From NCBI GenBank assembly GCA_017410505.1, contig JAFQQR010000030.1:1-35490 (forward strand): 35,490 nt of DNA, read 5' to 3'. Positions 1-7,743 of the stretch are shown here, in pieces (the first letter of the stretch is position 1; every line of letters starts with the position of its first letter). The stretch comes from Clostridia bacterium (lineage in GTDB: Bacteria > Bacillota > Clostridia > TANB77 > CAG-508). Both the position numbers and the translations under genes were made by a program. Below the pieces are notes generated by a model. It saw only the letters and a program-made list of their open reading frames with translations. It was not told where the DNA came from and searched no databases.

Positions 1-2
1 AA

Positions 3-242
3 GTATGTGTATTAAGTGAGAAATTCAAATTAGAAGATATAGAAACACCAATACCAGTAGATACAAGTATTGATGATTGGATAAAAGAAATTGAAGAGAA
101 TGTAAAAAGAAATAAACAACATAGGGTAAATCGAAAAGAAAAAGAAGAAAATAATAACATAAAAAATGTAATAATAAATTCAAAATTTATGAAGGAGATA
201 ATGAAAATGAGAGAATTTTCGGAGAAGAGATGTAGTTTTTAA
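3..242 (+). CDS. 3' end of an unknown protein (partial)
   Basis: An open frame enters from the left edge and runs about 79 codons to a TAA. The visible peptide is hydrophilic and rich in Lys, Glu and Asn, with a Pro-containing segment (ETPIPVDTSIDDWIKEIEE) followed by a basic stretch (KRNKQHRVNRKEKEE) and a Met/Lys-rich end. I do not recognise the family and no catalytic motif is visible. The frame is the only long open one here and its composition resembles the other genes, so it is probably a real C-terminus, but it could be a decayed gene like its downstream neighbour. Confidence 0.45.
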   Translation, partial: VCVLSEKFKLEDIETPIPVDTSIDDWIKEIEENVKRNKQHRVNRKEKEENNNIKNVIINSKFMKEIMKMREFSEKRCSF

Positions 243-426
243 AAAGAAAAAGGCTATGTTTTATTAAGAGAGCAAAGAAATAAATAAAGGTTGAAACCAA
301 AGGCATTTGAGGATTAAAAATAAAAGATAAAAAAATTGCCTACATTTACTTGACACATACAAATTTTTAGAAATTTTATATAAATTATTGTAAAAAAATA
401 AGGGATATGATATAAAGAAATTATAA
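243..426 (+). other. Gene-free AT-rich stretch with a weak promoter candidate
   Basis: No open frame of coding character is seen. A perfect -35 hexamer TTGACA lies at 350-355, followed by TATA-rich sequence near 374-384, but no -10 sits at a convincing 17-bp spacing. It could be a leftover promoter of the decayed surface-protein gene that follows. Confidence 0.3.
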
Positions 427-633
427 GAAATAAAAATTCAAAAGACAAATACAGATAATGTTGGTAGTATATATGAGCTTTTTGATGATAATACTGCTAC
501 TCTTACATTTATAGCTCCAGGATACTCAGCTATTTCTAGTAGTGTTACTGCTAATGGAAAAACAAATATATTGTTATTTGTAGGATTATTAGCAGTATCA
601 ACAGTTGGCATTTTTGCTACAACAAAATCATAA
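427..633 (+). pseudogene. Decayed surface-protein 3' end with sorting-signal-like tail
   Basis: The frame is open for 68 codons after a TAA at 424-426, but has no start codon with a ribosome binding site, so only a C-terminal remnant is left. The peptide ends with a Ser/Thr-rich stretch, then NGKTN, a hydrophobic segment (ILLFVGLLAVSTVGIF) and a short tail ATTKS. That is the layout of a sortase substrate C-terminus. NGKTN resembles the N-P-x-T-N/G signals used by class B sortases but lacks the usual proline, so the assignment is inference. A class B sortase gene follows directly. Without the upstream part the original protein cannot be identified. Confidence 0.45.
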
Positions 634-722
634 AAAATGCTAAAAGATAATTAGAAATTTGATATAATAGATAGACTAGCATTAAGCTAGTCTATTTTGA
701 TAAAAGGAGAATTTGTTTATAT
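629..722 (+). repeat. Leader module copy A upstream of the sortase gene
   Basis: About 90 bp that is nearly identical to 2952-3044. It contains TATAAT (663-668, preceded by TG, an extended -10), a perfect 10-bp hairpin (671-695, loop ATTAA), four Ts and a ribosome binding site (AAAGGAG). The hairpin could terminate the upstream remnant or sit in the 5' leader of the sortase mRNA. Confidence 0.75.
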
Positions 723-1491
723 GGGAAAACGAGGGAAACACCAATACGAAATAAATAAAAAAGTTTTAGCTCTTTCTATATTAAGACTATTATTTTTAAT
801 AGCTTTAATAATTTCTATTATCTATATTGTGAAATGGTATATTGATAGCAAACAAAATAAAGTATTAGAAGAAAAAATTTCAAAAACAATAGTAATGGAA
901 AATATAGAAAATGAAGAAGCTCAAAATACTAAATATAAAGTAGATTTTGCAAGATTAAAAGAAATAAATAATGAAACAGTAGCTTGGTTAAAAGTAAATG
1001 GTACAGATATAGAAAGTACAGTTGTTAAATCTAATAATAATAGTTACTATCTAAATCATAATTTTGAAAAAAAATATAATAGTGCAGGTTGGATATTCGC
1101 AGATTATAGAAATAAATTTGATGGAACTGATAAAAATATTGTCATATACGGACATAATATGAAAGATAATTCAATGTTTGGAACTTTAAAAAATATTTTG
1201 AAAGAAGAGTGGTACAATAATGAAGAAAATTATATAGTAAATCTGATAACAGAAAATGAGGAACAAAAATATGAAGTATTTTCAATTTATCAAATAAAAA
1301 GTGAAGATTATTATATAGACACAGATTTTAAAAATAATGAATTTGAAAATTTTGTAGAAACATTAAAAAACAGAAGTGTGAAAAATTTTAACCTAGGAAT
1401 AGCATCAGAAGATAGTATTTTGACTTTATCTACTTGTGCAAATAATAATAAATATAGAGTAGTATTGCATGCTAAAAAAGTAGATAAATAA
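721..1491 (+). CDS. Class B sortase (SrtB family)
   Basis: Membrane-anchored cysteine transpeptidase that cleaves a C-terminal sorting signal and links the surface protein to peptidoglycan. The 256-residue protein has a basic N-terminus (MGKRGKHQYEINKK), one membrane segment at about residues 15-38, a charged linker, then the sortase fold. Catalytic residues are visible: His145 in IYGHNMKDN, Cys239 in TLSTCANN and Arg246 in KYRVVLHA. The insertion after His with the MFGTL motif is typical of class B. The start at 721 is chosen because AAAGGAG lies about 10 bases upstream; the in-frame ATG at 697 lies in the hairpin region and lacks a binding site. Likely substrates are the decayed protein upstream and possibly other genomic proteins. 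The LPSTG protein nearby would more classically suit a class A or D enzyme. Confidence 0.9.
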   Translation: MGKRGKHQYEINKKVLALSILRLLFLIALIISIIYIVKWYIDSKQNKVLEEKISKTIVMENIENEEAQNTKYKVDFARLKEINNETVAWLKVNGTDIESTVVKSNNNSYYLNHNFEKKYNSAGWIFADYRNKFDGTDKNIVIYGHNMKDNSMFGTLKNILKEEWYNNEENYIVNLITENEEQKYEVFSIYQIKSEDYYIDTDFKNNEFENFVETLKNRSVKNFNLGIASEDSILTLSTCANNNKYRVVLHAKKVDK

Positions 1492-1643
1492 TTACAAATT
1501 TTCCTCTAAATAGAGATGATAAAAGTTTAACTTTAAATAAATATTTTTCCAAAAAATATCATAATTTTTTGTGAATAAAATACTTGATTTGATTTTGAAT
1601 ATATAATATAATTTTAAATAGATAAATTATTATGGAGGATAGT

Positions 1644-1778
1644 ATGGAAGATAAAATAATTTTTGAAGGTCTAGATATGGAATTTTCAGACGAAGAATTA
1701 AAAGGAGTAGACAAAGAAACATTAATAAGATGTAAGGAAAAATTAAAAGAATCTATAAAAAATATATTAAATAAATAA
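1644..1778 (+). CDS. Small unknown acidic protein, 44 aa
   Basis: ATG with a good binding site (GGAGG, six bases upstream) opens a 44-residue frame that begins MEDKIIFEGLDMEFSDEEL and ends in a Lys-rich helix-like segment. It stops 12 bases before the next start, so the two genes are probably cotranscribed and cotranslated. The family is not recognised. The ribosome binding site and tight spacing make it likely to be real. Confidence 0.6.
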   Translation: MEDKIIFEGLDMEFSDEELKGVDKETLIRCKEKLKESIKNILNK

Positions 1779-1790
1779 AAGGGTGAACAA

Positions 1791-2927
1791 ATGAAAAAGA
1801 TGGAAAATAAAAAAATAGAAGAAAAAATTGATTTATTGATTAAGAAAATTTCACAAGAAGAAAATATAATAAAGAAATATAAAAATGTAATTAATTGTAA
1901 GATGTTAGTTGCAAAATTAGATAGAAATATTAAATTGGAAGAATTAGAAGAAGAGTTAAAAAGAGAAAAAGAAACAAATGGAATTACAGCTAAAGAAGAA
2001 AAGAAAGCTATAAGAGATAAAAACATAGAAATTAGAGAAGAAATTCGTAAACTTAGAAAGGAATTAAAATCAAGTGTTGATCACGATTTCGAATCATCAG
2101 AAGCTTTATTTAGTTCCAATAATGTAGATAAAACAATAGAAATTAAAAATTTACAAGAGCAACTAAAAGAACAAGAAGATGATTTGAAAAATATTAATAA
2201 AAATTTGAAAAAACAAAATCGTAAGATAGCAATTGAAGAAAAGTATTTAGAAGTAAGAAAAAGCAGATTTAATATCTTTTCTAAAATAAGTGATATTATA
2301 AAGGGTGCAACAAGTGGAATAAAAGAATTTTTTGCTGAGCGTAAAGAAAATAAAAAAGATGATATTGAAAAGATGGAAAAAATGAACTACATAAAAGATG
2401 AATATAATGCAAAAAAAGATGAAATAAAACAAAACTATGAAGAACAAATGGCAAAATTGTTAAATGCGCGTTACGAAATGGAGAAACAAATAGAAGAGGC
2501 ATATGCTAAGAAAACTTATAAAGCTACAGAAAAAGATAATTTGAAATCTGAAAATATTGAAGATAATAGTAAATATTTTAAATTTAGAAGAGAAGATGAT
2601 ATAAGAGAAGAAGAGCCTGAGAAAGAAAGTAAAATTAAAGATAAAGAAAAGGTTGCTGAATTAGAAAATCAAGATAAAGATGAAGACGTTTCTGAAGTAA
2701 AAGATGATGTGATTGATGTTTATTTTTTTGAAAAAGATAAAGTAGATGAGTTGTGTAATGAAATTCAGGAGATGCTTGGTAATGTAGGAAATAAAAAATC
2801 AAAATTAGATGAAAAAGAAATAGATGATTTATGTGATGATGTTAAGAAAACGCTAAAAAATGCTGGAAGTACTTATTCAAATGAACCAAAAGATGAATAT
2901 ATTGACGTGGATGGCATGGAATTATAA
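1791..2927 (+). CDS. Unknown coiled-coil protein, 378 aa
   Basis: Cytoplasmic by appearance: no signal peptide and no membrane span. Almost the whole protein is charged (Lys, Glu, Asp) with long predicted coiled coils at roughly residues 1-95, 115-160 and 185-240. A short more hydrophobic, Gly-containing segment (FNIFSKISDIIKGATSG) near residues 162-178 separates them. The C-terminal third is acidic and contains two similar short units, DELCNEIQEMLGN and DDLCDDVKKTLKN, which look like an internal duplication. It follows the 44-aa gene with AAAAGGG as the binding site. The function is unknown; a scaffold or surface-linked accessory role is only a guess from the neighbouring sortase. Confidence 0.7.
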   Translation: MKKMENKKIEEKIDLLIKKISQEENIIKKYKNVINCKMLVAKLDRNIKLEELEEELKREKETNGITAKEEKKAIRDKNIEIREEIRKLRKELKSSVDHDFESSEALFSSNNVDKTIEIKNLQEQLKEQEDDLKNINKNLKKQNRKIAIEEKYLEVRKSRFNIFSKISDIIKGATSGIKEFFAERKENKKDDIEKMEKMNYIKDEYNAKKDEIKQNYEEQMAKLLNARYEMEKQIEEAYAKKTYKATEKDNLKSENIEDNSKYFKFRREDDIREEEPEKESKIKDKEKVAELENQDKDEDVSEVKDDVIDVYFFEKDKVDELCNEIQEMLGNVGNKKSKLDEKEIDDLCDDVKKTLKNAGSTYSNEPKDEYIDVDGMEL

Positions 2928-2951
2928 TCCTTTTTTAGTTATAACAAAATT

Positions 2952-3044
2952 CATAAAAAATTAAAAAAAGAATTAGAAATTTAATATAATGGATAGACTA
3001 GCATTAAGCTAGTCTATTTTAATGAAAGGAGAATTTATCTATAT
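2952..3044 (+). repeat. Leader module copy B upstream of the surface protein
   Basis: Near-identical duplicate of 629-722: TATAAT at 2985-2990, the same 10-bp hairpin at 2993-3017, and the same AAAGGAG site. The sequence where copy A has its ATG reads ATATTT here, so this binding site leads to no start codon. A separate promoter and the real binding site lie just downstream. Confidence 0.75.
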
Positions 3045-3047
3045 TTT

Positions 3048-3076
3048 TTGCAAAATTATGTAAAGTGTGATATAAT
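3048..3076 (+). promoter_or_regulatory. Sigma-A type promoter of the surface protein gene
   Basis: TTGCAA (3048-3053), 17-bp spacer, TATAAT (3071-3076). It lies 41 bp upstream of the ATG and immediately after leader module copy B. Confidence 0.7.
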
Positions 3077-3116
3077 TAAAAAGTATTGTATTGATAAAGC
3101 ATATAAGGAGGTTTAT

Positions 3117-6100
3117 ATGAGTAAAAAAATATTATTAGTAGTAATAGTGTTAATTTTAATATTCATGAATATAACTTGCTTAGAGATATATGCAAAAGAA
3201 GAATTTGTTTCATTAAATCCTGTATTAGAAGTTGGAGAAAAAATATATGTTCAACATGATGAAAATAACAATGATATATATGACTTGCAAAAATCAGGAA
3301 CAGGAATTACAACAGTGTATGAAACAATTTTGCCAGAATTTACAGCTAATAAAGCATGGACTACAAGTGGAGAATATATTGATAATATTGTTACAAGAGA
3401 AGATGGAATAACTATAGTACCACATGGAGCTACTTCACCTGAAAATTATATATCAGTTAAAGAAGGTGAAGAATATTTCGTAAAAATGTATGGTGTTGGA
3501 GGGATAAAGCTTTCCGATACACAATTTGTTTGGTATGCGCCAGTATTATTTTTAGATGATAATAATAATGTGATATCAGATGAATTAACAAATACACTTA
3601 GTAAAAGTAAGAATGGTGTAATTGTAACAGTTCCAGAAAATGCAACAAGAATGCATTTTACAATGTATGGTCACCAAAGTTTTACATTACAAAAAGTGTT
3701 AAATTTGACAGATGAAGAATTTGATAATTTACCAATAAATAAAACACAACTTGAAAATGAAATTAATCAAAAATATGAAGAATATAAAAAAGATAAAACA
3801 GTTTACAAAAAAACTGATAAGGCATATATAACATTTGTTAATGATGATACAAGGTCAGAAGTTGACGTGTTTGCAGATTTGTTTATTTCTAAAAATATTC
3901 CATTAGTCCTTGCAACAGTCCCAGAGTTATTAATCGAAAATGCATCTTCTCAAAAGGAAACAAGATTAGAAGTTGCAAGAAGAGTAGAACAAGCAGGGGG
4001 AGAAATTATAGCCCATAATGGTGGAGTGTTAACACAAGAAGGTTTTTCAGATTATAATACAATGTATTCATTTTTTGTAAGAACAAAACAGTTATTTAAT
4101 TATTACGATTTTGATGTAAATGGAATCATTTTAGCAGGTGGAAGTGGACAAGTGGCTGGAGCTGAAGAATCTGAAAGATGGGCTAGCTCGATATATAGCT
4201 ATTCAGATTTATATGGTGTAGAATATGATAAAAAGGAAATCGCTTTAGATTCTGTATATTATCATAGAAGAGGCGGATTAGGAAACTATGGCAATGATTT
4301 AAATAAAATAAAACAATCAATAGATGAAGCAATAGAAAATAAAACATGGACAGTATTTTATTTTCATGATTCAAGTGAAATAGACCCAGAGGTACTTGGT
4401 CAAGTTCTTGACTATATAAATTCAAAAAGTGAAACAGAGTTAGAAACAGTTACATACAAGGAAATGTACGAAAAAAATGCTGTAAAAGAGTCAGAAATTA
4501 TTAATACTAAAACTACATATTATGTTTCAAGTACAGGAACATCTACAGTTGGAACTGATAAAAATGATCCGATGTCTTATGAAACTGCAAAAAGTAAAAC
4601 ATATTTAAGTGGAGACACAATTCTTTTCAAAAAAGGTGATACTTTTTATGGAACGTTTAATCCAACAATTGCTAAAGTTAATGAAGAAATAACAACAATT
4701 TCTTCTTATGGAGAAGGAGAAATGCCCAATATAGTTGGCTATAAAATTGTAAATTCAGAAGATTCTTGGCAATTACATACAGATGGAATTTATAAAATAG
4801 ATTTAACAGATACAAAATATTTTACAGGGCTTACGACAACAGATGCCAATAGTACAAATGTTGGATTTTTAGAAGATAAAAATGCTATAAAATATGCTAA
4901 CAAAAAAGGAACATTGAGTGAACTTGAAAATGAATATGATTTTTATTGTGATGGAACATATTTGTATATGAAATCAGATGAAAATCCATATAGCAAACTG
5001 GGAGAACTTAAGTTAGCAACAAAAACAAATTTATTTATAATAAAATCTAATTTAAAAATAGAAAATATAAAATTTTCTGGTACAGGAGCTCATGGAATGG
5101 TAGGTTCAGAAGCAGTTACCCAAAATGTTGAAATTTCAAATAATATTATTCAAGATATTGGTGGAAGCTATTTAAAAGGAACAACTAGATATGGAAATGG
5201 AATCGAATTTTATGGTACAGATGCTTCTAACATAATAGTTAAAGACAATATTATTAGAAATGTGTATGATGTAGGATTTACAATTCAAGGAACTCAAGGT
5301 TCTGGAAAAAACGTTGTCGTAAAAGATAATGTTTTTGTAAGTAATTCACATGATTCAGAAATATGGGAAACTGGGACGGCTACTGGAATACAGGCTTACG
5401 AATTTACTAGTAATATTTCAATTAATGTAGGACGAGGATGGGGATATGATGCTCGTCCAGACAAATACGATACGGCACATATACTATTTTGGGGATATTC
5501 GATAGAAAATACAGATATATATTTTCATAATAATACAGTTTATAATCCACGTAGATTATATTTTATAGAGCAAACGAATGGAACTAATATATTTTTTAAA
5601 GAAAATGATTATATAAAATCAGATTATAATACATATTTGCTTACAGAAGAGGCAACAATTTTTAGAGATTCTTATAAGATATCAGAAAAAGATGATTTTA
5701 TATCTGAATATAAAAAAGATGCTAATTCTACTTTTTCATTAATAGAGGTGGATGACAATATTATAAAAGTAGCTACAACTTCTAATGAAATAAGTACAAT
5801 TAAAAAATTATTTGGAATTGAAGATGTAGAAAAACCAGATGATATAATAGATAAAACTGATGAAGATAATAAATCAGAACCAGATGATATAATGGATAAA
5901 ACTGATGGAGATAAAAAAACAGAATCAGATGATATAATAGATAAAGATGATGAAGATAACAAAACAGAATCAGATGATATAATAGATAAAGCTGATGAAG
6001 ATAGCAAAACAGAATCAGATGATATAATAGATAAAGCTGATGAAGATAACAAAACAGAATCAGATGATATAATAGATAAAGCTGATGAAGATAACAAAAC

Positions 6101-6389
6101 AGAATCAGATAATATAATAGATAAAACTGATGAAGATAATAAAACAGAACCAGATGATATAATAGATAAAGACGATGAAGATAACAAAACAGAATCAGAT
6201 GATATAACAGATAAAACTGATAAAAACAATAAAACAGAACCTGAGAATGAATCTGAAATAGATAATACAATTATAAAAGGAATATTACCATCTACTGGTA
6301 CAAAAACAAATAATGATATCAATGTGGTTATGCTTATATTAATAGGAGTTGTTTTAAAATGTTATATAAGATATCGCAAAATTAAATAG
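3117..6389 (+). CDS. LPXTG-anchored surface protein with deacetylase-like and beta-helix domains
   Basis: The 1090-residue secreted protein starts at the ATG with AAGGAGG eight bases upstream; longer in-frame extensions run into the promoter. Layout: signal peptide (about 1-27), an N-terminal beta-rich region to about 235, a polysaccharide-deacetylase-like (NodB-type) region from YITFVNDD (about 236) to about 450, a right-handed parallel beta-helix-like region from YYVSSTGT (about 467) to about 880, nine acidic 15-residue repeats (907-1041), then LPSTG (1057-1061), a hydrophobic segment and the basic tail RYRKIK. The deacetylase-like region keeps an Asp-Asp motif and a His in IIAHNGG but lacks the usual H-x3-H, so activity is doubtful. 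The beta-helix suggests glycan binding or cleavage. The acidic repeats probably form a flexible stalk across the wall. The sortase gene upstream supports wall anchoring. Confidence 0.8.
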   Translation: MSKKILLVVIVLILIFMNITCLEIYAKEEFVSLNPVLEVGEKIYVQHDENNNDIYDLQKSGTGITTVYETILPEFTANKAWTTSGEYIDNIVTREDGITIVPHGATSPENYISVKEGEEYFVKMYGVGGIKLSDTQFVWYAPVLFLDDNNNVISDELTNTLSKSKNGVIVTVPENATRMHFTMYGHQSFTLQKVLNLTDEEFDNLPINKTQLENEINQKYEEYKKDKTVYKKTDKAYITFVNDDTRSEVDVFADLFISKNIPLVLATVPELLIENASSQKETRLEVARRVEQAGGEIIAHNGGVLTQEGFSDYNTMYSFFVRTKQLFNYYDFDVNGIILAGGSGQVAGAEESERWASSIYSYSDLYGVEYDKKEIALDSVYYHRRGGLGNYGNDLNKIKQSIDEAIENKTWTVFYFHDSSEIDPEVLGQVLDYINSKSETELETVTYKEMYEKNAVKESEIINTKTTYYVSSTGTSTVGTDKNDPMSYETAKSKTYLSGDTILFKKGDTFYGTFNPTIAKVNEEITTISSYGEGEMPNIVGYKIVNSEDSWQLHTDGIYKIDLTDTKYFTGLTTTDANSTNVGFLEDKNAIKYANKKGTLSELENEYDFYCDGTYLYMKSDENPYSKLGELKLATKTNLFIIKSNLKIENIKFSGTGAHGMVGSEAVTQNVEISNNIIQDIGGSYLKGTTRYGNGIEFYGTDASNIIVKDNIIRNVYDVGFTIQGTQGSGKNVVVKDNVFVSNSHDSEIWETGTATGIQAYEFTSNISINVGRGWGYDARPDKYDTAHILFWGYSIENTDIYFHNNTVYNPRRLYFIEQTNGTNIFFKENDYIKSDYNTYLLTEEATIFRDSYKISEKDDFISEYKKDANSTFSLIEVDDNIIKVATTSNEISTIKKLFGIEDVEKPDDIIDKTDEDNKSEPDDIMDKTDGDKKTESDDIIDKDDEDNKTESDDIIDKADEDSKTESDDIIDKADEDNKTESDDIIDKADEDNKTESDNIIDKTDEDNKTEPDDIIDKDDEDNKTESDDITDKTDKNNKTEPENESEIDNTIIKGILPSTGTKTNNDINVVMLILIGVVLKCYIRYRKIK
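5835..6239 (+). repeat. Nine tandem 45-bp units coding an acidic 15-residue repeat
   Basis: Unit consensus (S/P)DDIIDK-x-DEDNKTE is repeated nine times in frame without gaps (PDDIIDK at the start, SDDITDK as the last unit). Unit-to-unit DNA identity is high, so copy number is likely to vary between strains by slippage or recombination. Confidence 0.9.
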
Positions 6390-6425
6390 ATGATTTTGAA
6401 TTATTATATGATGAATATTTATAAA

Positions 6426-6458
6426 ATAAAAGATATTATTTTAATATCTTTTATTTTT
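6426..6458 (+). terminator. Rho-independent terminator after the surface protein
   Basis: 13-bp A/T-rich stem (AAAAGATATTA paired with TAATATCTTTT plus two outer pairs), 3-base loop, followed by TTTT. It lies 37 bp after the stop codon. Confidence 0.7.
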
Positions 6459-6461
6459 GTG

Positions 6462-6492
6462 TTAAAATTATCTAATTTGTAGATAATTTTAA
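6462..6492. repeat. Perfect 13-bp inverted repeat without T-run
   Basis: TTAAAATTATCTA and its exact complement flank a 5-base loop (ATTTG). It follows the terminator by a few bases and sits about 70 bp before the next gene. With no T-tract it is more likely an operator or leader hairpin than a terminator. Confidence 0.5.
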
Positions 6493-6561
6493 GAAAGTAT
6501 GATAATATACATTATAGTACTGTGGAAATAAAAAAATAATATAAAGAAGGAAAAGAAACAT

Positions 6562-7734
6562 ATGAAAAAAGAAAACAAAAAATGCTTACAAATAATACTT
6601 ATATTATGGATTATAAGTAATATTATTATACTACCTTTTTTTGAAGAAAAAGTAGATATGAAAATAAAATTATCAATTATGATTTTAGTTACATTAACAT
6701 TTATAGTTTTTTTTATAAATGAAAATTTAATTAAAAGTTTAAAAAAATCGTTTTACATTAATAAAAATGTAAAAAAAATTGAATATTACAGAGACTGTTT
6801 AGATGAAATTTCACCATTAATGAGCGCAAAACTAATGGGAAAAAATGTTTTTGATAAAGATGCAATTACAGCAATGATTTTGTATTTGAAAGATAAAAAT
6901 ATTATTGTACAGAATGATGAAAATAAGTTTATTATGAATAATCAAAAAGATATAAGAGATCACGAAAGATTTTTCATAGAAAGAAGTAAATTTATATTTT
7001 ATGATTTGTACAATCGTAAAGAAACTAGATATAATGCAGAGTATACAGTTATACAATATTTAGAAAAATTAGTAGTAGAAGATTTAATCAAAGAAGAATT
7101 AATAGATGATAATTATAAAATGGAAAGGCATATAAGTATGGGAGATGCAATGCCATTTCTATATTTCATGGCAAATATATTCTTGTTAAGTGGATTTGTT
7201 GAAATTGTAAATCCAAATGCTATACTAATAATAAAAATAATTTCAATGATAGCAGCATTAATATGGATATCAGTGTATTTATTGGATATTAAATTTAATA
7301 TATCATTTAAATCATATATGACCACAAAGGGATGTGATAATGCAGTTAAACTAAATGCATTAAAAAGATATTTAAAGAAATATTCTTTGATTTCTAAAAG
7401 AACAATTGATGAAGAAAATCTGTGGGGTTATTATATTAGAGCTGCTATACTTTTTAATTTAAAAGGAAAATTAGATAAAGAAGCTACTGAATATTATAAC
7501 AAAATTATAACTATGTATGATTATAATGATAATTATGATAATTTTATAGATAAAATATTGAATGTAATAGTATATGTATTTTGCTATGGTATATGGATAT
7601 ATGCTTTTTTTGCAGGAGATACACTTTCTAAATTGATTTTAGCTAATTTTTTAATTTGGCCAAGTATATATATGTATTTGATTAGGAAAAAATATAAATT
7701 ATTAAAAAAGAATGACAAGAAAGAATTTGAGTAG
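6562..7734 (+). CDS. DUF2207-like membrane protein
   Basis: The 390-residue protein has two N-terminal membrane segments (about 10-28 and 35-53), a cytoplasmic region of about 150 residues, a second pair of membrane segments (about 195-245), and two more near 330-375. The pattern YYRD...ISPLMSAKLM...ITAMILYLKDKNII resembles the C-terminal half of DUF2207 (YciQ-like) membrane proteins. The later KYSLISKRTIDEENLWGYYI also fits that family, in which a similar 'LWG/LPYAIALG' segment is common. The usual secreted N-terminal DUF2207 domain is missing. The stop lies 9 bp before the next gene, which has AGGAG, so the two are an operon. The function of the family is not established. Confidence 0.6.
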   Translation: MKKENKKCLQIILILWIISNIIILPFFEEKVDMKIKLSIMILVTLTFIVFFINENLIKSLKKSFYINKNVKKIEYYRDCLDEISPLMSAKLMGKNVFDKDAITAMILYLKDKNIIVQNDENKFIMNNQKDIRDHERFFIERSKFIFYDLYNRKETRYNAEYTVIQYLEKLVVEDLIKEELIDDNYKMERHISMGDAMPFLYFMANIFLLSGFVEIVNPNAILIIKIISMIAALIWISVYLLDIKFNISFKSYMTTKGCDNAVKLNALKRYLKKYSLISKRTIDEENLWGYYIRAAILFNLKGKLDKEATEYYNKIITMYDYNDNYDNFIDKILNVIVYVFCYGIWIYAFFAGDTLSKLILANFLIWPSIYMYLIRKKYKLLKKNDKKEFE

Positions 7735-7743
7735 GAGAAAATT

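Noticed and set aside
218-223. TTCGGA in the first partial gene as a fifth frameshift site
   Set aside because: There the zero frame reads TTT TCG GAG, so CGG is not an in-frame triplet, and the other frame has no family evidence.
1559-2026. Minus-strand 155-codon frame opposite the coiled-coil gene
   Set aside because: Its Phe/Ser/Ile-rich composition is that of an antisense shadow of a Lys/Glu gene, and it has no start site.
3048-3116. Earlier start of the surface protein at 3048
   Set aside because: That TTG is the -35 box of the promoter; the signal peptide and AAGGAGG fit the ATG at 3117.
5835-6239. Tandem repeats as a CRISPR array
   Set aside because: The units are contiguous 45-bp coding repeats with no variable spacers.
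5672-6322. Long minus-strand frames across the acidic repeat
   Set aside because: They are mirror images of the 45-bp repeats, Ser/Leu-rich and without ribosome binding sites.
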